Assembly: GCF_001894745.1 (NCBI RefSeq)
Contig: NZ_BBYF01000003.1
Location: 186,001 to 250,000, forward strand
Source of the DNA: Paenibacillus sp. NAIST15-1
GTDB lineage: Bacteria; Bacillota; Bacilli; Paenibacillales; Paenibacillaceae
Length of the DNA: 64,000 nt
Reading direction: 5' to 3'
The notes beneath the pieces were generated by a model, which saw nothing but the letters and a program-made list of their open reading frames with translations, had not been told where the DNA came from and searched no databases. The translations under genes were made by a program, and so were the position numbers. Positions 28,086-36,367 of this stretch are shown one piece after another. Positions within the stretch are counted from its first letter, which is position 1; each line of letters starts with the position of its first letter.

Positions 28086-28928
28086 CTACTCTTTTTTCTC
28101 CATTAGAGTCCTTCTAATCTCTTCAAGAAGCTTCTCTTTTTCCAAATCGGATACAGCATCTGCAGATAATTTTCTAGCAGCAATCGGTGTTAACCAAGGA
28201 GCCACATCATCATAAGTAATCCCTGATAATTTTGTGTATTCATCCATAAAAAAAGTAATTAATTTCTCTCGGATGAATTCAAATTCATGAATTAGCGCCT
28301 CTGGAAAATGAGGAGGTAAAATCGCATAACGAATCATAAGAATATATTCCGCTATATCAGCCTCAGGATTGCCAACTGTAGCATTACTCCAGTCTATCAT
28401 GACCGCCTTCCCATCGTTCTCAATGATTATATTTCCTGGATTCGGATCACCATGACACATACATTGTCTGGTTGGCAAAGAATCAAGTAATGAGATTACA
28501 CTCTCTTTTTCATGAGCTGTTAAGTAGTTCACACTCAAAATGTGCGATTTAATAACCCTTTTTTGATTCGGCAATTCGTGCCCATCACATAAAATTTTGT
28601 GTACGCTATATAATTGTTGAGCTGTCCGTCGAATATCATCCTGGATAATTTCAGCGTTATAGCCAGCCTGTTTCATAATACGTTCCATAATTGTCTCACC
28701 AATAATTTGTTCAACTATAATCCCTGGTCTGCCATCCACTTCTGTTACATCAAAAGGTTGAGGCACAGAGAGACCACATTCCCAAGCGATGGAATTATTG
28801 AGATATTCCCTCTTTGCAGCTTCAATACTCGTATTTTCCTTGGCAAGTTTAATGATTTGATTGTTTCCAATTTCGAAAACTTCAGAGCAGCCTCCTTCCC
28901 CAATCTTGTTACCCAATGTGATTGTCAT
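28086..28928 (-). CDS. Aminoglycoside phosphotransferase-family kinase
   Basis: A 280-residue protein of the same superfamily but only distantly similar to its neighbour. The N-terminal Gly-rich loop is NKIGEGGCSEVFEIGNN, then IIKLAKENTS with the ATP-binding Lys; the catalytic loop is QCMCHGDPNPGNIII and the metal-binding Asp lies in AVMIDWSNATVGNPEADIAE. Start and the TGA of a 35-codon upstream frame share an ATGA overlap, so initiation may be coupled to it. Substrate unknown. Confidence 0.85.
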   Translation of the reverse strand: MTITLGNKIGEGGCSEVFEIGNNQIIKLAKENTSIEAAKREYLNNSIAWECGLSVPQPFDVTEVDGRPGIIVEQIIGETIMERIMKQAGYNAEIIQDDIRRTAQQLYSVHKILCDGHELPNQKRVIKSHILSVNYLTAHEKESVISLLDSLPTRQCMCHGDPNPGNIIIENDGKAVMIDWSNATVGNPEADIAEYILMIRYAILPPHFPEALIHEFEFIREKLITFFMDEYTKLSGITYDDVAPWLTPIAARKLSADAVSDLEKEKLLEEIRRTLMEKKE

Positions 28929-29032
28929 AATAGATCATCCTTTCTTATGTCCCTATATAGGCTTAAAGTGCAACTCACCCGGTTTCTAATTTCTTCATTA
29001 TGAATCGTCCCAAGAAGACCAACGATTGTCAT
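28925..29032 (-). pseudogene. N-terminal remnant of a GTIHNEE-type protein, now a 35-codon leader frame
   Basis: A short frame with an AAAGGAG site nine bases before its ATG encodes MTIVGLLGTIHNEEIRNRVS and 15 more residues, and stops in an ATGA overlap with the phosphotransferase start. The LLGTIHNEE segment is typical of the first strand and loop of a larger TraB/ChaN-like or otherwise unnamed family; the remaining protein is missing. It may be purely a relic or may now serve as a coupled leader. The family call is from memory and tentative. Confidence 0.45.
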
Positions 29033-29066
29033 TCATTAACTCTCCTTTGTATTCGAGACTACTTTG

Positions 29067-29699
29067 TTAGGCGAAGTCATTGTCTTCCATGATTAATCCT
29101 GCATACTTGTCCCATTCTTTATTATCCGTATTTATTTCGATTGTCGGTACCATTGATTTGGACGCTTGAATCCTAAGACTATTTTGCGTATCAATCAATT
29201 CTTTGCATGCCAGATCGATTTCTTCCCTTGATTTGTTAATCCAAACCTCAGGGTTTCTACTTTTTATTCTTTCCTCGACTATATCGTCGGAAACAGTCAG
29301 CAATAAACACTTAGCTCCTAATTTGATTAAATCATGCTCTATACTTGTTATTTCTGCATCGTCTGAATCCGAGAATGCGACTCGGTGATTTAGATGGAAC
29401 CGCTCTAAGATAAAGAATAGACCTCTTGATTTTCTTTTCCCTGGACCTAAATAGGCTGCCCATTCATTTAGATTCTTTAGCATACCAACTCTATTTCGCA
29501 GAAGTTCGAGATGCTGGCCTCTTGATAATCGAACAAATTCGCCTTGAACATTATTCAGAATCTGAGAGTAATGTTCCCCAAGTATTATGACACTCAACTC
29601 CGCGGATTCATCGAGTGCTTGAGATTGTTTTATCGCTTTGAGTAGCGATGTCTTACCAGCATTGGAATATCCTTCGAGAATTACTCCTTTAATGTTCAT
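29067..29699 (-). CDS. P-loop nucleoside/nucleotide kinase-like protein
   Basis: A 210-residue protein starting with a Walker A motif: VILEGYSNAGKTSLLKA. A LID-like basic segment (GKRKSRGLFFILERFHLNH, where ERFH resembles the DRx of thymidylate kinases) and LLLTVSDDIVEERIKSR follow, all in the order of deoxynucleoside/thymidylate-type kinases. The substrate may be a nucleoside or a small modified compound. Its stop codon lies in GCCTAAC, which matches the inverse core (RYYYAAC) of an integron site, but no full attC structure follows. Confidence 0.75.
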   Translation of the reverse strand: MNIKGVILEGYSNAGKTSLLKAIKQSQALDESAELSVIILGEHYSQILNNVQGEFVRLSRGQHLELLRNRVGMLKNLNEWAAYLGPGKRKSRGLFFILERFHLNHRVAFSDSDDAEITSIEHDLIKLGAKCLLLTVSDDIVEERIKSRNPEVWINKSREEIDLACKELIDTQNSLRIQASKSMVPTIEINTDNKEWDKYAGLIMEDNDFA

Positions 29700-29935
29700 T
29701 GATTTGGTTTCCCTTTCCTTCTAAAATGATTTCGCCTATCGTTCTGGTATCTACGAACCCTTTTTGATGGAAATAATGCCTCCGTAAAAAGGCTATGATC
29801 ATTTTTGAAATTACTTCAAATTGACAAGAAGGGATTCGTCTCGCAAGACAGATTGCCTTGTTAACCCTGTTGGGTCTCTCTAGGCATATCTTTTCATCCC
29901 CTTCATCCTTTCATTTATGGTTCGTGGCAATATCT
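29700..29935. other. Intergenic region without recognisable gene
   Basis: 236 bp between the kinase gene and attC-like repeat A2. I see only scattered short repeats (for example GGATTCGTC and stretches rich in CTT on the plus strand) and no frame with a ribosome-binding site. The kinase promoter presumably lies here on the minus strand. It could hold a fully decayed cassette. Confidence 0.35.
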
Positions 29936-30080
29936 AATAATGTTCGAGTGTTCACAAAACGACCCAGCCTTAGATAGCTCTTATCTTAGGCTGGGTCGTT
30001 TGTTGACTGAGATCTTCTGATATTATACATCTAGAAACCAAGATGCAGTAGTCCCAATACGCGAATACAGTGTTATGTGA
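29936..30080 (-). repeat. attC-like repeat, family A, copy 2 (best-preserved hairpin)
   Basis: About 145 bp lying 3' of the GrpB-family gene. On the minus strand it opens with ACATAACACTGTATTCGCG and ends with GTGAACACTCGAACATT, the two ends being roughly complementary. A hairpin with a 20-bp arm (AAACGACCCAGCCTAAGATA) and only one mismatch sits near the distal end, with TTTT after it. Between lies the family-conserved, non-palindromic piece containing TATTATACATCTAGA. Overall this is the shape of a long integron attC site; the hairpin may also end transcription. Confidence 0.7.
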
Positions 30081-30098
30081 AGCTCGCGGCTTAGTCAC

Positions 30099-30641
30099 CT
30101 ACAAAATACTCTTGTATTTGTCCAAAACAGTATTCACAAAATGGGTTTTTCCATCCGTATATGCCGTACGATTATTAGTAAATCTCTCTGCGAGTTCTTT
30201 CTTTAAAGATGAGTAAGCGGCTACTAAATCCGGCTGTTGTCTTAATATATCTCTGAATGTTATGTGCTTCTGTAATGCATCACTTTCCTTGTTGCAGACA
30301 TAAAGATGATGTTTCGGTTTTTGATTCATCTCTTCATTATGGGGAACTATGTCATCAGTTCTTGCAAAAGCCTCCCTGTTCTCTACCCCTAAATTACCCT
30401 CATGAAAGTAACCTAATTCACTCAACTTTCCAATTACCTGAGGAAGTAATGTCATAGAGTCTATTACAATATCTATATCAAGAATTGGTTTGGCAGAAAG
30501 GCCTGGAACAGAGGTGCTTCCAACATGCTCTATGGTTAAAGCTAACTCTCCTAATTTATTTCCTAATATATTTTTCAATTCATTAAACATCACAGGCCAT
30601 GCATCATTATAATCTTCAATAATCACTGGTCTCAAACCCAA
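30099..30641 (-). CDS. GrpB-family (UPF0157) nucleotidyltransferase-fold protein
   Basis: A 180-residue protein with the GrpB signature: LTIEHVGSTSVPGLSAKPIL and DIDIVI, followed by HHLYVC and FRDILR. GrpB proteins adopt a nucleotidyltransferase-like fold (GS near DxD) and are often fused to dephospho-CoA kinase; their reaction is not established. Start is a TTG at 30641. It is flanked on its 3' side by an attC-like repeat (copy A2), so it fits a single-gene cassette. Confidence 0.87.
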   Translation of the reverse strand: MGLRPVIIEDYNDAWPVMFNELKNILGNKLGELALTIEHVGSTSVPGLSAKPILDIDIVIDSMTLLPQVIGKLSELGYFHEGNLGVENREAFARTDDIVPHNEEMNQKPKHHLYVCNKESDALQKHITFRDILRQQPDLVAAYSSLKKELAERFTNNRTAYTDGKTHFVNTVLDKYKSIL

Positions 30642-30738
30642 CTTGAATAGCCCTCCATATTAATATATTTCGAAGATCTCCGATAACGTCTCTCTTATTC
30701 ATGACGCCCCACCATCTTAGTATGGGCTTTGAACACTC

Positions 30739-31173
30739 TTAATACTCCAGTTTATAAACAATTTCCCCATCTATTACTCGGCCATCTTCTTCAAATCCTA
30801 ATTTTCCATATAGCTGTTTTGCCCAAGTATTCTCTGGTTCAAAGCTTATGTATATAACCCGATGCTGTATGTCTTCTTTAATCCTTTCAATGAGCAGCTG
30901 CATAGCAGCCTTCCCATAACCTTTTGATTGATACTTAGTATCTATCATTAACCGATAAATCCAATATTCATGATCTTCTTCATCTATACAATACATCGTA
31001 AATCCCACTAGAACTTCATCATGATAAATAGCCAAGCAGACACACTCTGGGAATGCCTTAGCCTGTGCGAGCGAAAACAAATTTGTCGCTACAAAGTCAC
31101 TTTGTTCATCAGCGACACTCAACTTAATGACATCAAAAAAATTACTACGATCTATTTCCTTAAGTGCTATCAT
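30739..31173 (-). CDS. GNAT acetyltransferase, spermine/spermidine (BltD/PaiA)-like
   Basis: A 144-residue acetyltransferase starting MIALKEIDRSNFFDVIKLSV at the ATG at 31173 after GGGGAG. It has the features of the polyamine-acetylating group: FVATNLFSLAQAKAFPE early, EYWIYRLMIDTKYQSKGYGK as the acetyl-CoA loop and AKQLYGKLGFEEDGRVIDGE at the end. Acetylation of spermidine is therefore a reasonable guess. The frameshifted GNAT at 19.2-19.7 kb belongs to the same group. Confidence 0.82.
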   Translation of the reverse strand: MIALKEIDRSNFFDVIKLSVADEQSDFVATNLFSLAQAKAFPECVCLAIYHDEVLVGFTMYCIDEEDHEYWIYRLMIDTKYQSKGYGKAAMQLLIERIKEDIQHRVIYISFEPENTWAKQLYGKLGFEEDGRVIDGEIVYKLEY

Positions 31174-31452
31174 AAATGCTCCCCTTTTCTTCATTCTCTT
31201 AATCTTGGATAATATACGCTCCTCCGGCTGCTAGAAGAATGTTCTCCACTTTCATAATTACACGGAAATCAAAATTTTTCCACCATTTAACCTACATACG
31301 CCCCTATCCAAATCTGTGACATTAACTATGTTGGGATTCAATAACTCATTAAAAACCCCACGCATTTACTTATATTTTACAATTATAGCATCTCACAAAT
31401 GATATAGAAGGTAGTAAACAATTTATAACTAAACTGTCCGTAAGCTAGTAAA
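31174..31452. other. Intergenic region, AT-rich
   Basis: A gap of almost 280 bp with no credible frame. A direct inspection finds AT-rich DNA with TATAATTGTAAAATATAAG-like stretches, likely the promoter for the GNAT gene on the minus strand, but no unique -35/-10 pair can be fixed. Confidence 0.3.
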
Positions 31453-31475
31453 ATGAGCAGGCTGCGGTAGCCTGC
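31453..31475 (-). terminator. Terminator of the SGNH hydrolase gene
   Basis: A perfect hairpin with 9-bp arms (GAGCAGGCT / AGCCTGCTC) and a 5-base loop, 22 bp beyond the stop codon. The T-tract on the minus strand is weak (ATTTTACT). Confidence 0.65.
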
Positions 31476-31496
31476 TCAACAAGATGTGTTATTAAT

Positions 31497-32087
31497 TTAT
31501 TGTATCCCGCTAGCTGATGATTTCCCAGAAATTATCAGTAACTCGTCACTTATTATATTGGATAAATAGTCATAACCAAGCTCACCAAAATGAAGTCCAT
31601 CATTCAAAAGTCCTCTCAAAATTTCTGACAAATTTTGAAGACTGACCATGCTTGTGAACAAATCTATATGATGACTGCCAGTTGCTAGACTGATTGCTCT
31701 CACGACCTCTGCATACTGCTTAAGTACGGCATTGGTTCTCGTATGCTGTAATCCTTCGTCAACTGGTGCTGGACTTATAAGTATCGTTTTTTGAGGAGTT
31801 ATCGCCGTTACAATATTAGTCAGGTTCCTTTCAAAGTCATTCAGTTGAACCCTAGTGTGGGATGCAGCATCGTTCGCTCCGAATAAAACCGTCACGAAAT
31901 CTGGATTATGAATTAACACATCTTTCTCGATTCTTTCGAGAGCATCGGACGTAGTGTTACCTGGCACGCCAGCGTTAATGATTTCCCAATTTCCTCTTAA
32001 TTTATCTTCCAGTTTTATTGATATTAGGGGACGTTCATGACCTTCCGTTCTCGCAGTAATGCTGTCACCAAATAAGACTAATTTCAT
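31497..32087 (-). CDS. SGNH/GDSL-family hydrolase (esterase/lipase)
   Basis: A 196-residue protein with all four SGNH blocks: LVLFGDSITAR with the nucleophilic Ser, NAGVPGNTT with Gly, FGANDAASH with Asn, and LNDGLHFGELGY with the catalytic Asp/His pair. There is no signal peptide, so it should act in the cytoplasm on an ester or acyl thioester. SD and spacing are ordinary. Terminator at 31453-31475. Confidence 0.88.
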   Translation of the reverse strand: MKLVLFGDSITARTEGHERPLISIKLEDKLRGNWEIINAGVPGNTTSDALERIEKDVLIHNPDFVTVLFGANDAASHTRVQLNDFERNLTNIVTAITPQKTILISPAPVDEGLQHTRTNAVLKQYAEVVRAISLATGSHHIDLFTSMVSLQNLSEILRGLLNDGLHFGELGYDYLSNIISDELLIISGKSSASGIQ

Positions 32088-32281
32088 TTTATTGCTTCCT
32101 TTCTTCAGGAGTTATGTCTAATAAAATCTGTTACTCTCTTGTTGAACATACCTTCATTCTAGCATGCTTCTTAATTTACTAGCAGTACCCTCTTGTGGAT
32201 ACTAGAGGAATCATTTAGAAAATGATTGAGGGGATGGATGAATGAAAGACTGATTCCTTAGATGAGCCTGAATCAAAAAAT

Positions 32282-32345
32282 CCCCCATTGAGATATGGCA
32301 TGAGCTCCTGTGTAAGCTAGTCCAAACTGACATCTCCATGAGGGG
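32282..32345 (-). terminator. Terminator of the acyltransferase-like / chemoreceptor operon
   Basis: On the minus strand an imperfect long stem (CCCCTCATGGAGAT pairing with ATATCTCAATGGGGG) is followed by ATTTTTTG, 15 bp after the stop of the chemoreceptor gene. Confidence 0.7.
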
Positions 32346-32359
32346 ACTTATTCATCGTT

Positions 32360-33838
32360 TTAGTTTCTCGCTATAGCAGATACCTGTTTTTCCAACACTT
32401 CAAACCCTTCTGATATTCCTTCTATCTCCGCTTGTTGTGTAGTCACTAATGACAATATTTCCTTAAGGTTCTCAGTATTCTTTTCAGTAATTTCAGCACT
32501 TTCTTCAACCGATGTGCCAGTCTCCTGCACCATTCCTCGAACATTCTCCATAAAGTTCTGAAGGACTTTTGTTCGGTCAGAGAAGTTATTTATATATTGC
32601 TCGATTTCTAAGAAGATGGTTTTAACTTCACGCATACCATCACGATTTTTGGATATAGCCCCTTGCGAACTTCGAACCTTGTCTGTTGCAGACCCAACAT
32701 ACTCTCTTATTCGAAGAAGAACACCAGTAATAGATTCCGACGACACCTTAGTCTGTTCTGCGAGCTTTTTAACTTCTTGGGCCACTACTGAAAAACCTTT
32801 ACCTTGCTCTCCAGCTCGAGCTGCTTCAATACCAGCATTAAGGGCCAAAAGATTTGTCTGATTGGCCAATTCTCCAATAACAGAGAGTATTCTTTCAATC
32901 TCCTCAGTTTCAGAATTTAATTTGTCCATGATTTGTGAGGTACTCTCGATGTTGCTATTGTATTCAACAAGGTCATTCTCCAAATAGCCAATCCACTTTC
33001 CACTCTCTGCAGTTGCCTCTTTTGTAGAAACGACATATGTATGCATTTCAACTACAGACTGTGTAGCATTATCGATATTATCGGTAGTCTCATTCATTTC
33101 GGTGCGCAAGTTTAAGGCCTGTTTGTTCAGCATCTCAAATGAAGCCAACATATTTTCAATGCTGGATACTAACTCTATTGATCGCGTGTTTGCGTTGCCG
33201 GTGGTTTGGTTCAATTCAGTTTGGTACTCTTTTAATGTGTTAATAGACTCATTGATAAGTCTGAGTACCTCTACCGTTTCTTCCCTACTCTTTATTGCTT
33301 CATGTGTCTTTTCATCTGCAGTTTTTTGAAGTGTATTATTGAATCTTGCTTGCAAGAGATTTGTGATAGCAACAAAACAAAATGTTACTAAGTAGAAATA
33401 TAAATCTAGATAGGCCGTTGAATGAAAAATGATTTCACCTTGCGTCACAAAGTAATAACTTACAATAGATAGAGTAATAAATATAGTCAAAAAATTGATG
33501 CGTTTGCTTTGATAAATCCCCATGACAGCAACAAAAAAGAATATCGTCATTATATTGATCATATGTGGATCTAATTTATTGATATAGAACATAAAGCCAC
33601 CGATTACTGCGAGAATATAATAAGTAACATAGCTCTCTATTTTCCCTCTAAAACGCGGCCGATTCGCTATATATAGAACGGGTAGCATAAGTAAATATAT
33701 GATACCTAGAACTGAAAATACAAATGAAGGTGGTATCCCTATGATTAAATTTACAACTTGGTTAAATGTAATAATCAGAGCAAATACTAAACCAACCCAG
33801 TTGTTTCTCTTTCTAACTAATTCTGTTTTATTTAGCAT
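32360..33838 (-). CDS. Methyl-accepting chemotaxis protein without periplasmic domain
   Basis: A 492-residue chemoreceptor. Residues ~12-175 contain five to six hydrophobic segments with very short loops and no extracellular sensor domain. A long coiled coil follows, and the signalling hairpin is ELANQTNLLALNAGIEAARA, GEQGKGFSVVAQEVKKLAEQ. The tip is slightly variant (canonical LALNAAIEAARA). Such receptors sense membrane state or hydrophobic signals. The ATG at 33838 uses AAGGAG, which lies inside the coding end of the upstream acyltransferase-like gene; the two genes overlap by 11 bp and are surely co-transcribed. An upstream extension to 33949 is not supported. Confidence 0.9.
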   Translation of the reverse strand: MLNKTELVRKRNNWVGLVFALIITFNQVVNLIIGIPPSFVFSVLGIIYLLMLPVLYIANRPRFRGKIESYVTYYILAVIGGFMFYINKLDPHMINIMTIFFFVAVMGIYQSKRINFLTIFITLSIVSYYFVTQGEIIFHSTAYLDLYFYLVTFCFVAITNLLQARFNNTLQKTADEKTHEAIKSREETVEVLRLINESINTLKEYQTELNQTTGNANTRSIELVSSIENMLASFEMLNKQALNLRTEMNETTDNIDNATQSVVEMHTYVVSTKEATAESGKWIGYLENDLVEYNSNIESTSQIMDKLNSETEEIERILSVIGELANQTNLLALNAGIEAARAGEQGKGFSVVAQEVKKLAEQTKVSSESITGVLLRIREYVGSATDKVRSSQGAISKNRDGMREVKTIFLEIEQYINNFSDRTKVLQNFMENVRGMVQETGTSVEESAEITEKNTENLKEILSLVTTQQAEIEGISEGFEVLEKQVSAIARN

Positions 33839-34379
33839 GAAGTAAGTCTCCTTGTAATTCTTTAGGTTGTGTGTACCAGGAATATTGAGACAATGATAGA
33901 TTTGAATACGCCTTTCCCAAATGGAATACAGTCGGTATTGCCGTGGCACCTTTGTAAAACAAGTTTTCCCCTACGCGCTCTGCCTCAATATGATAGCTGT
34001 TGTTAAAAGAATGAAACACTCCAGGATCAGAAAGTCCTATTGAGTGCGTAAATCCATGCCACCCCGCGTAAGCTACCATCATGCAAATGATTTCACGCCC
34101 TAGTCTCCCTCTAAACTCTGGTAATACAGCAAAACTATCTGTCTCAACAACTCTCATATTAGGCGTTAATACATCATCAAATATGCCTCTTATATAATCT
34201 GAAACATATTCATAAGGTGTAAACTCAAAAGTCCCGCCTGCTTTCCCGTCAATGAAGAATAGGTACTGGTCTGAATTTGGTTTTGCATACTCCATGTCAA
34301 AACCTTTTTCGTCCCAAGAAATCTTTTTGATCCGATGCCATTCATACAAATCTTCTTCTGACCTAACCTTTTTATACAT
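33828..34379 (-). CDS. LuxI/FeeM-like acyltransferase (GNAT fold), possible signal synthase
   Basis: A 183-residue protein. The middle VVETDSFAVLPEFRGRLGRE resembles the core of N-acyl amino acid synthases and LuxI-type synthases (Glu-x-Asp-x-Phe-Ala-Val-x-Pro-x-x-Arg-Gly), which are GNAT-fold enzymes taking acyl groups from acyl-carrier protein. GLSDPGVFHSFNNSYHIEAE and KGATAIPTVFHLGKA follow as in that group. It has AGGAGGG before the ATG, and an 18-bp palindrome lies 35 bases upstream. It overlaps the chemoreceptor gene by 11 bp. The function is inferred; an ordinary GNAT remains possible. Confidence 0.6.
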   Translation of the reverse strand: MYKKVRSEEDLYEWHRIKKISWDEKGFDMEYAKPNSDQYLFFIDGKAGGTFEFTPYEYVSDYIRGIFDDVLTPNMRVVETDSFAVLPEFRGRLGREIICMMVAYAGWHGFTHSIGLSDPGVFHSFNNSYHIEAERVGENLFYKGATAIPTVFHLGKAYSNLSLSQYSWYTQPKELQGDLLHAK

Positions 34380-34413
34380 ATTGCCCTCCTGTTACTCTTA
34401 GCTGCCAAGAAAA

Positions 34414-34431
34414 TATGGACAGATGTCCATA
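34414..34431. promoter_or_regulatory. Palindromic operator-like site upstream of the acyltransferase-like gene
   Basis: TATGGAC, 4-bp spacer, GTCCATA: a perfect 7-bp inverted repeat 35 bp before the start codon. It is positioned where a repressor or activator would act, but no regulator gene is adjacent. Confidence 0.45.
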
Positions 34432-34550
34432 AAAGTGTAACCTCTCCATTTATCGGCTCAATTCTATTTAATTTTTAGGGAATTAATGAAAAAATCGTCC
34501 CATTTTCATGTGTTTCTTTCATTTACATTTCAATTGATTAGACAAATAAA

Positions 34551-34589
34551 GAACCTCGAACAAGGCTGATGTGCCATTGTTTGAGGTTC
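34551..34589 (-). terminator. Terminator of the DinB gene
   Basis: Arms GAACCTCGAACAA and TTGTTTGAGGTTC around a 13-base loop; on the minus strand the stem is followed by TTTATTTGT. Confidence 0.7.
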
Positions 34590-34638
34590 CTCCCCAATAA
34601 AGAAGCTAGTGCCTTCTTCGGATCGACTTTGAAAGATC

Positions 34639-35112
34639 TTACATTATCTGTTTCGTCATCAAAAAATCTTGAATTTGTTTCATATGATATCTTTCATGAG
34701 ATATAAAGAATTCTGTTAAGTATGTTCCAATAGTGAATCCCCGATCTCCCGGGTAAACTACAGAAAATTGATTGTCTTCCAGCTTCATTAAATTATTTAT
34801 CATTATTTGGCGATTCTTAATTGTTTCTTCGATGATTTCTTTCTTATTTCTTCCCTCTCCATAAATAATGGATTGTTCATTAAATCCTAAATAGTCTGGA
34901 TGTTCTCTTAATTCAGGAGATTTACTTTTTAATAAATTTGGGAATGTGACGTTATTAAAATAATCATCCCATTTCATGATATGGGTAATAACATCATGAA
35001 TTCTCCATTTCCCTTCACCAAGGGGTGAAAACCATATTTCATCCTTTACGTTATCTAAAGATTCTACGAACGACACAAATTCATCTAATTCAGAAATTAA
35101 TTGTAGTCTCAT
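34639..35112 (-). CDS. DinB family protein
   Basis: A 157-residue DinB-type four-helix protein starting MRLQLISELDEFVSF at the ATG at 35112 after GGGGAAAG. Metal-binding His candidates are in WRIHDVITHIMKWDDYF and FFISHERYHMKQI. It also contains WFSPLGEGKWRI, typical for the thiol-transferase-like subgroup. No partner gene is adjacent. Confidence 0.83.
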   Translation of the reverse strand: MRLQLISELDEFVSFVESLDNVKDEIWFSPLGEGKWRIHDVITHIMKWDDYFNNVTFPNLLKSKSPELREHPDYLGFNEQSIIYGEGRNKKEIIEETIKNRQIMINNLMKLEDNQFSVVYPGDRGFTIGTYLTEFFISHERYHMKQIQDFLMTKQIM

Positions 35113-35209
35113 TTTCTTTCCCCTTTGTAAATTCATCTAGGGAAATTATACCACAATACAAGAATGTATGTTCTGTTTTATATTCTAAATCTTCTTTTAG
35201 GCACTTGCA

Positions 35210-35365
35210 CTGGTATCAGTATTCATGACATCAATCTCCCTTGGATAGCGCTTCTATCTTAGGAAAATCGATGTGTCCAGCTGCTCTCGCTTCTCTGCAT
35301 CTCAGTTGCCAGTCGGATACTCTTCAACCGCCAACCGTATCGTGGGGCGAATGCACCAATCGTGA
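35210..35365 (-). repeat. attC-like repeat, family A, degenerate copy
   Basis: The central hairpin motif is recognisable as CCTTGGATAGCGCTTC then TATCTTAGGA against the family form CCTTAGATAGCTC then TTATCTTAGGC, and one end carries GTATTCATGAC (family GTATTCACGA). The remaining parts have diverged. It lies between a frameshifted gene and the DinB gene. Confidence 0.45.
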
Positions 35366-35366
35366 G

Positions 35367-36042
35367 TCACGCTTTCCTCAATGAAAATAGAATATAGATC
35401 GATTCAATTTCATGGAATTCTTCCAAAACCCACGAGGTTTTAGTTAAAATTTGCTGCAACCCCTCCAGCCCAAGATAGCGGATTTGCACGCCAATAAACT
35501 CTGTAAATCCAAGGTATCCCGGATTTACATGTGCCCGATCGAAAATTAAGGAACCCGTGACCCGGGCATCTGCTGGGGAGGTGGTAAACAAATGGTTTAG
35601 ATTCTCAATGATATCTGAATCCGAACCGTACTCAAATAGCCCGCCCTCCGATGAACAGATCTGAATCCATCCGGCTCGTTCCAAACTCAACTTCAGCAGT
35701 TCCTCTGGTTGGCTCCAGTCATAATGAATGATATTGAGGGTAATGTCCAGACCATAGAAGCGTTCCCCGGCTTAACTCGGGACCAAGTTTGTACACCAGG
35801 GTACGCATGCCGCTAAGATATGAATTGTCAACACTCGACATTTTCACAAATATGTTCTGAATAAAGCGAGGCATCTTCTTTAATGATTCAATACTCCGGG
35901 CTGACTTGAGACAGTTCAAATGATACGCCTGTTCATCAATACTTCCGGTGAAAAGGGGATGAGTAATATCCAGTATAGGTAATTGAGTATCATTCTCGAA
36001 AACTGCATAGGGAATGCGCTGATCTCGATTTGCCTTCATCAT
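35367..36042 (-). pseudogene. Hypothetical gene split by a frameshift
   Basis: Frame one runs from the ATG at 36042 (GAGGTGGGG upstream) through KANRDQRIPYAVFENDTQLP and VYKLGPELSRGT before meeting a stop near 35719. Frame two then carries ERFYGLDITLNIIHYDWSQP and LSLERAGWIQICSSEGG to the stop at 35367. The joined protein would have about 225 residues. A single-base indel near 35765-35775 (at the run GCCGGGGAACGC) explains the split. I do not recognise the family; the second half has an alpha/beta, acyl- or methyl-transferase-like look. Confidence 0.6.
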
Positions 36043-36054
36043 TTTCAACCCCAC

Positions 36055-36367
36055 CTCACTTGAAAGACGATTTAAATCTAACGAAAACCCACAGCGAGCG
36101 TTGATCTTCCTTTAGAATTCAAAGGGACTCTGAGCTCGAAATAGCACTTAATCCTTAGACTCCTTGAACGTCAATTATTACTTCGTTTGGTAACGAGACT
36201 TTAATTTCGGATAACGTTGCCTCGGCTGATGATTATCATACTGTGATGGCTGATAGCCACGTTCGCGCTCCTTTCCATGCAATCGGCACAATGTTTTTCT
36301 GTGGTATTTAATAACAAGTTCGCGTTTGCTATACTGATAGCAAATATCGTGGTTTTGGGAGGATAGT
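36055..36367. other. Intergenic region with divergent promoter area and attC-like fragments
   Basis: 313 bp between convergent-looking segments. The minus-strand core-like heptamer GTTAGAT lies at 36076-36082 and the plus-strand GGATAACGTTGC at 36209-36220, both resembling ends of the cassette sites, but no complete palindrome joins them. Upstream of the SMI1 gene a possible -10 TATACT lies at 36330-36335, with no good -35. A minus-strand frame ending at 36178 is probably spurious. Confidence 0.35.

Noticed and set aside
29040-29065. GCCTAAC at the kinase stop codon as an attC inverse core
   Set aside because: The heptamer fits, but no paired arm or second core follows within 200 bp; probably chance.
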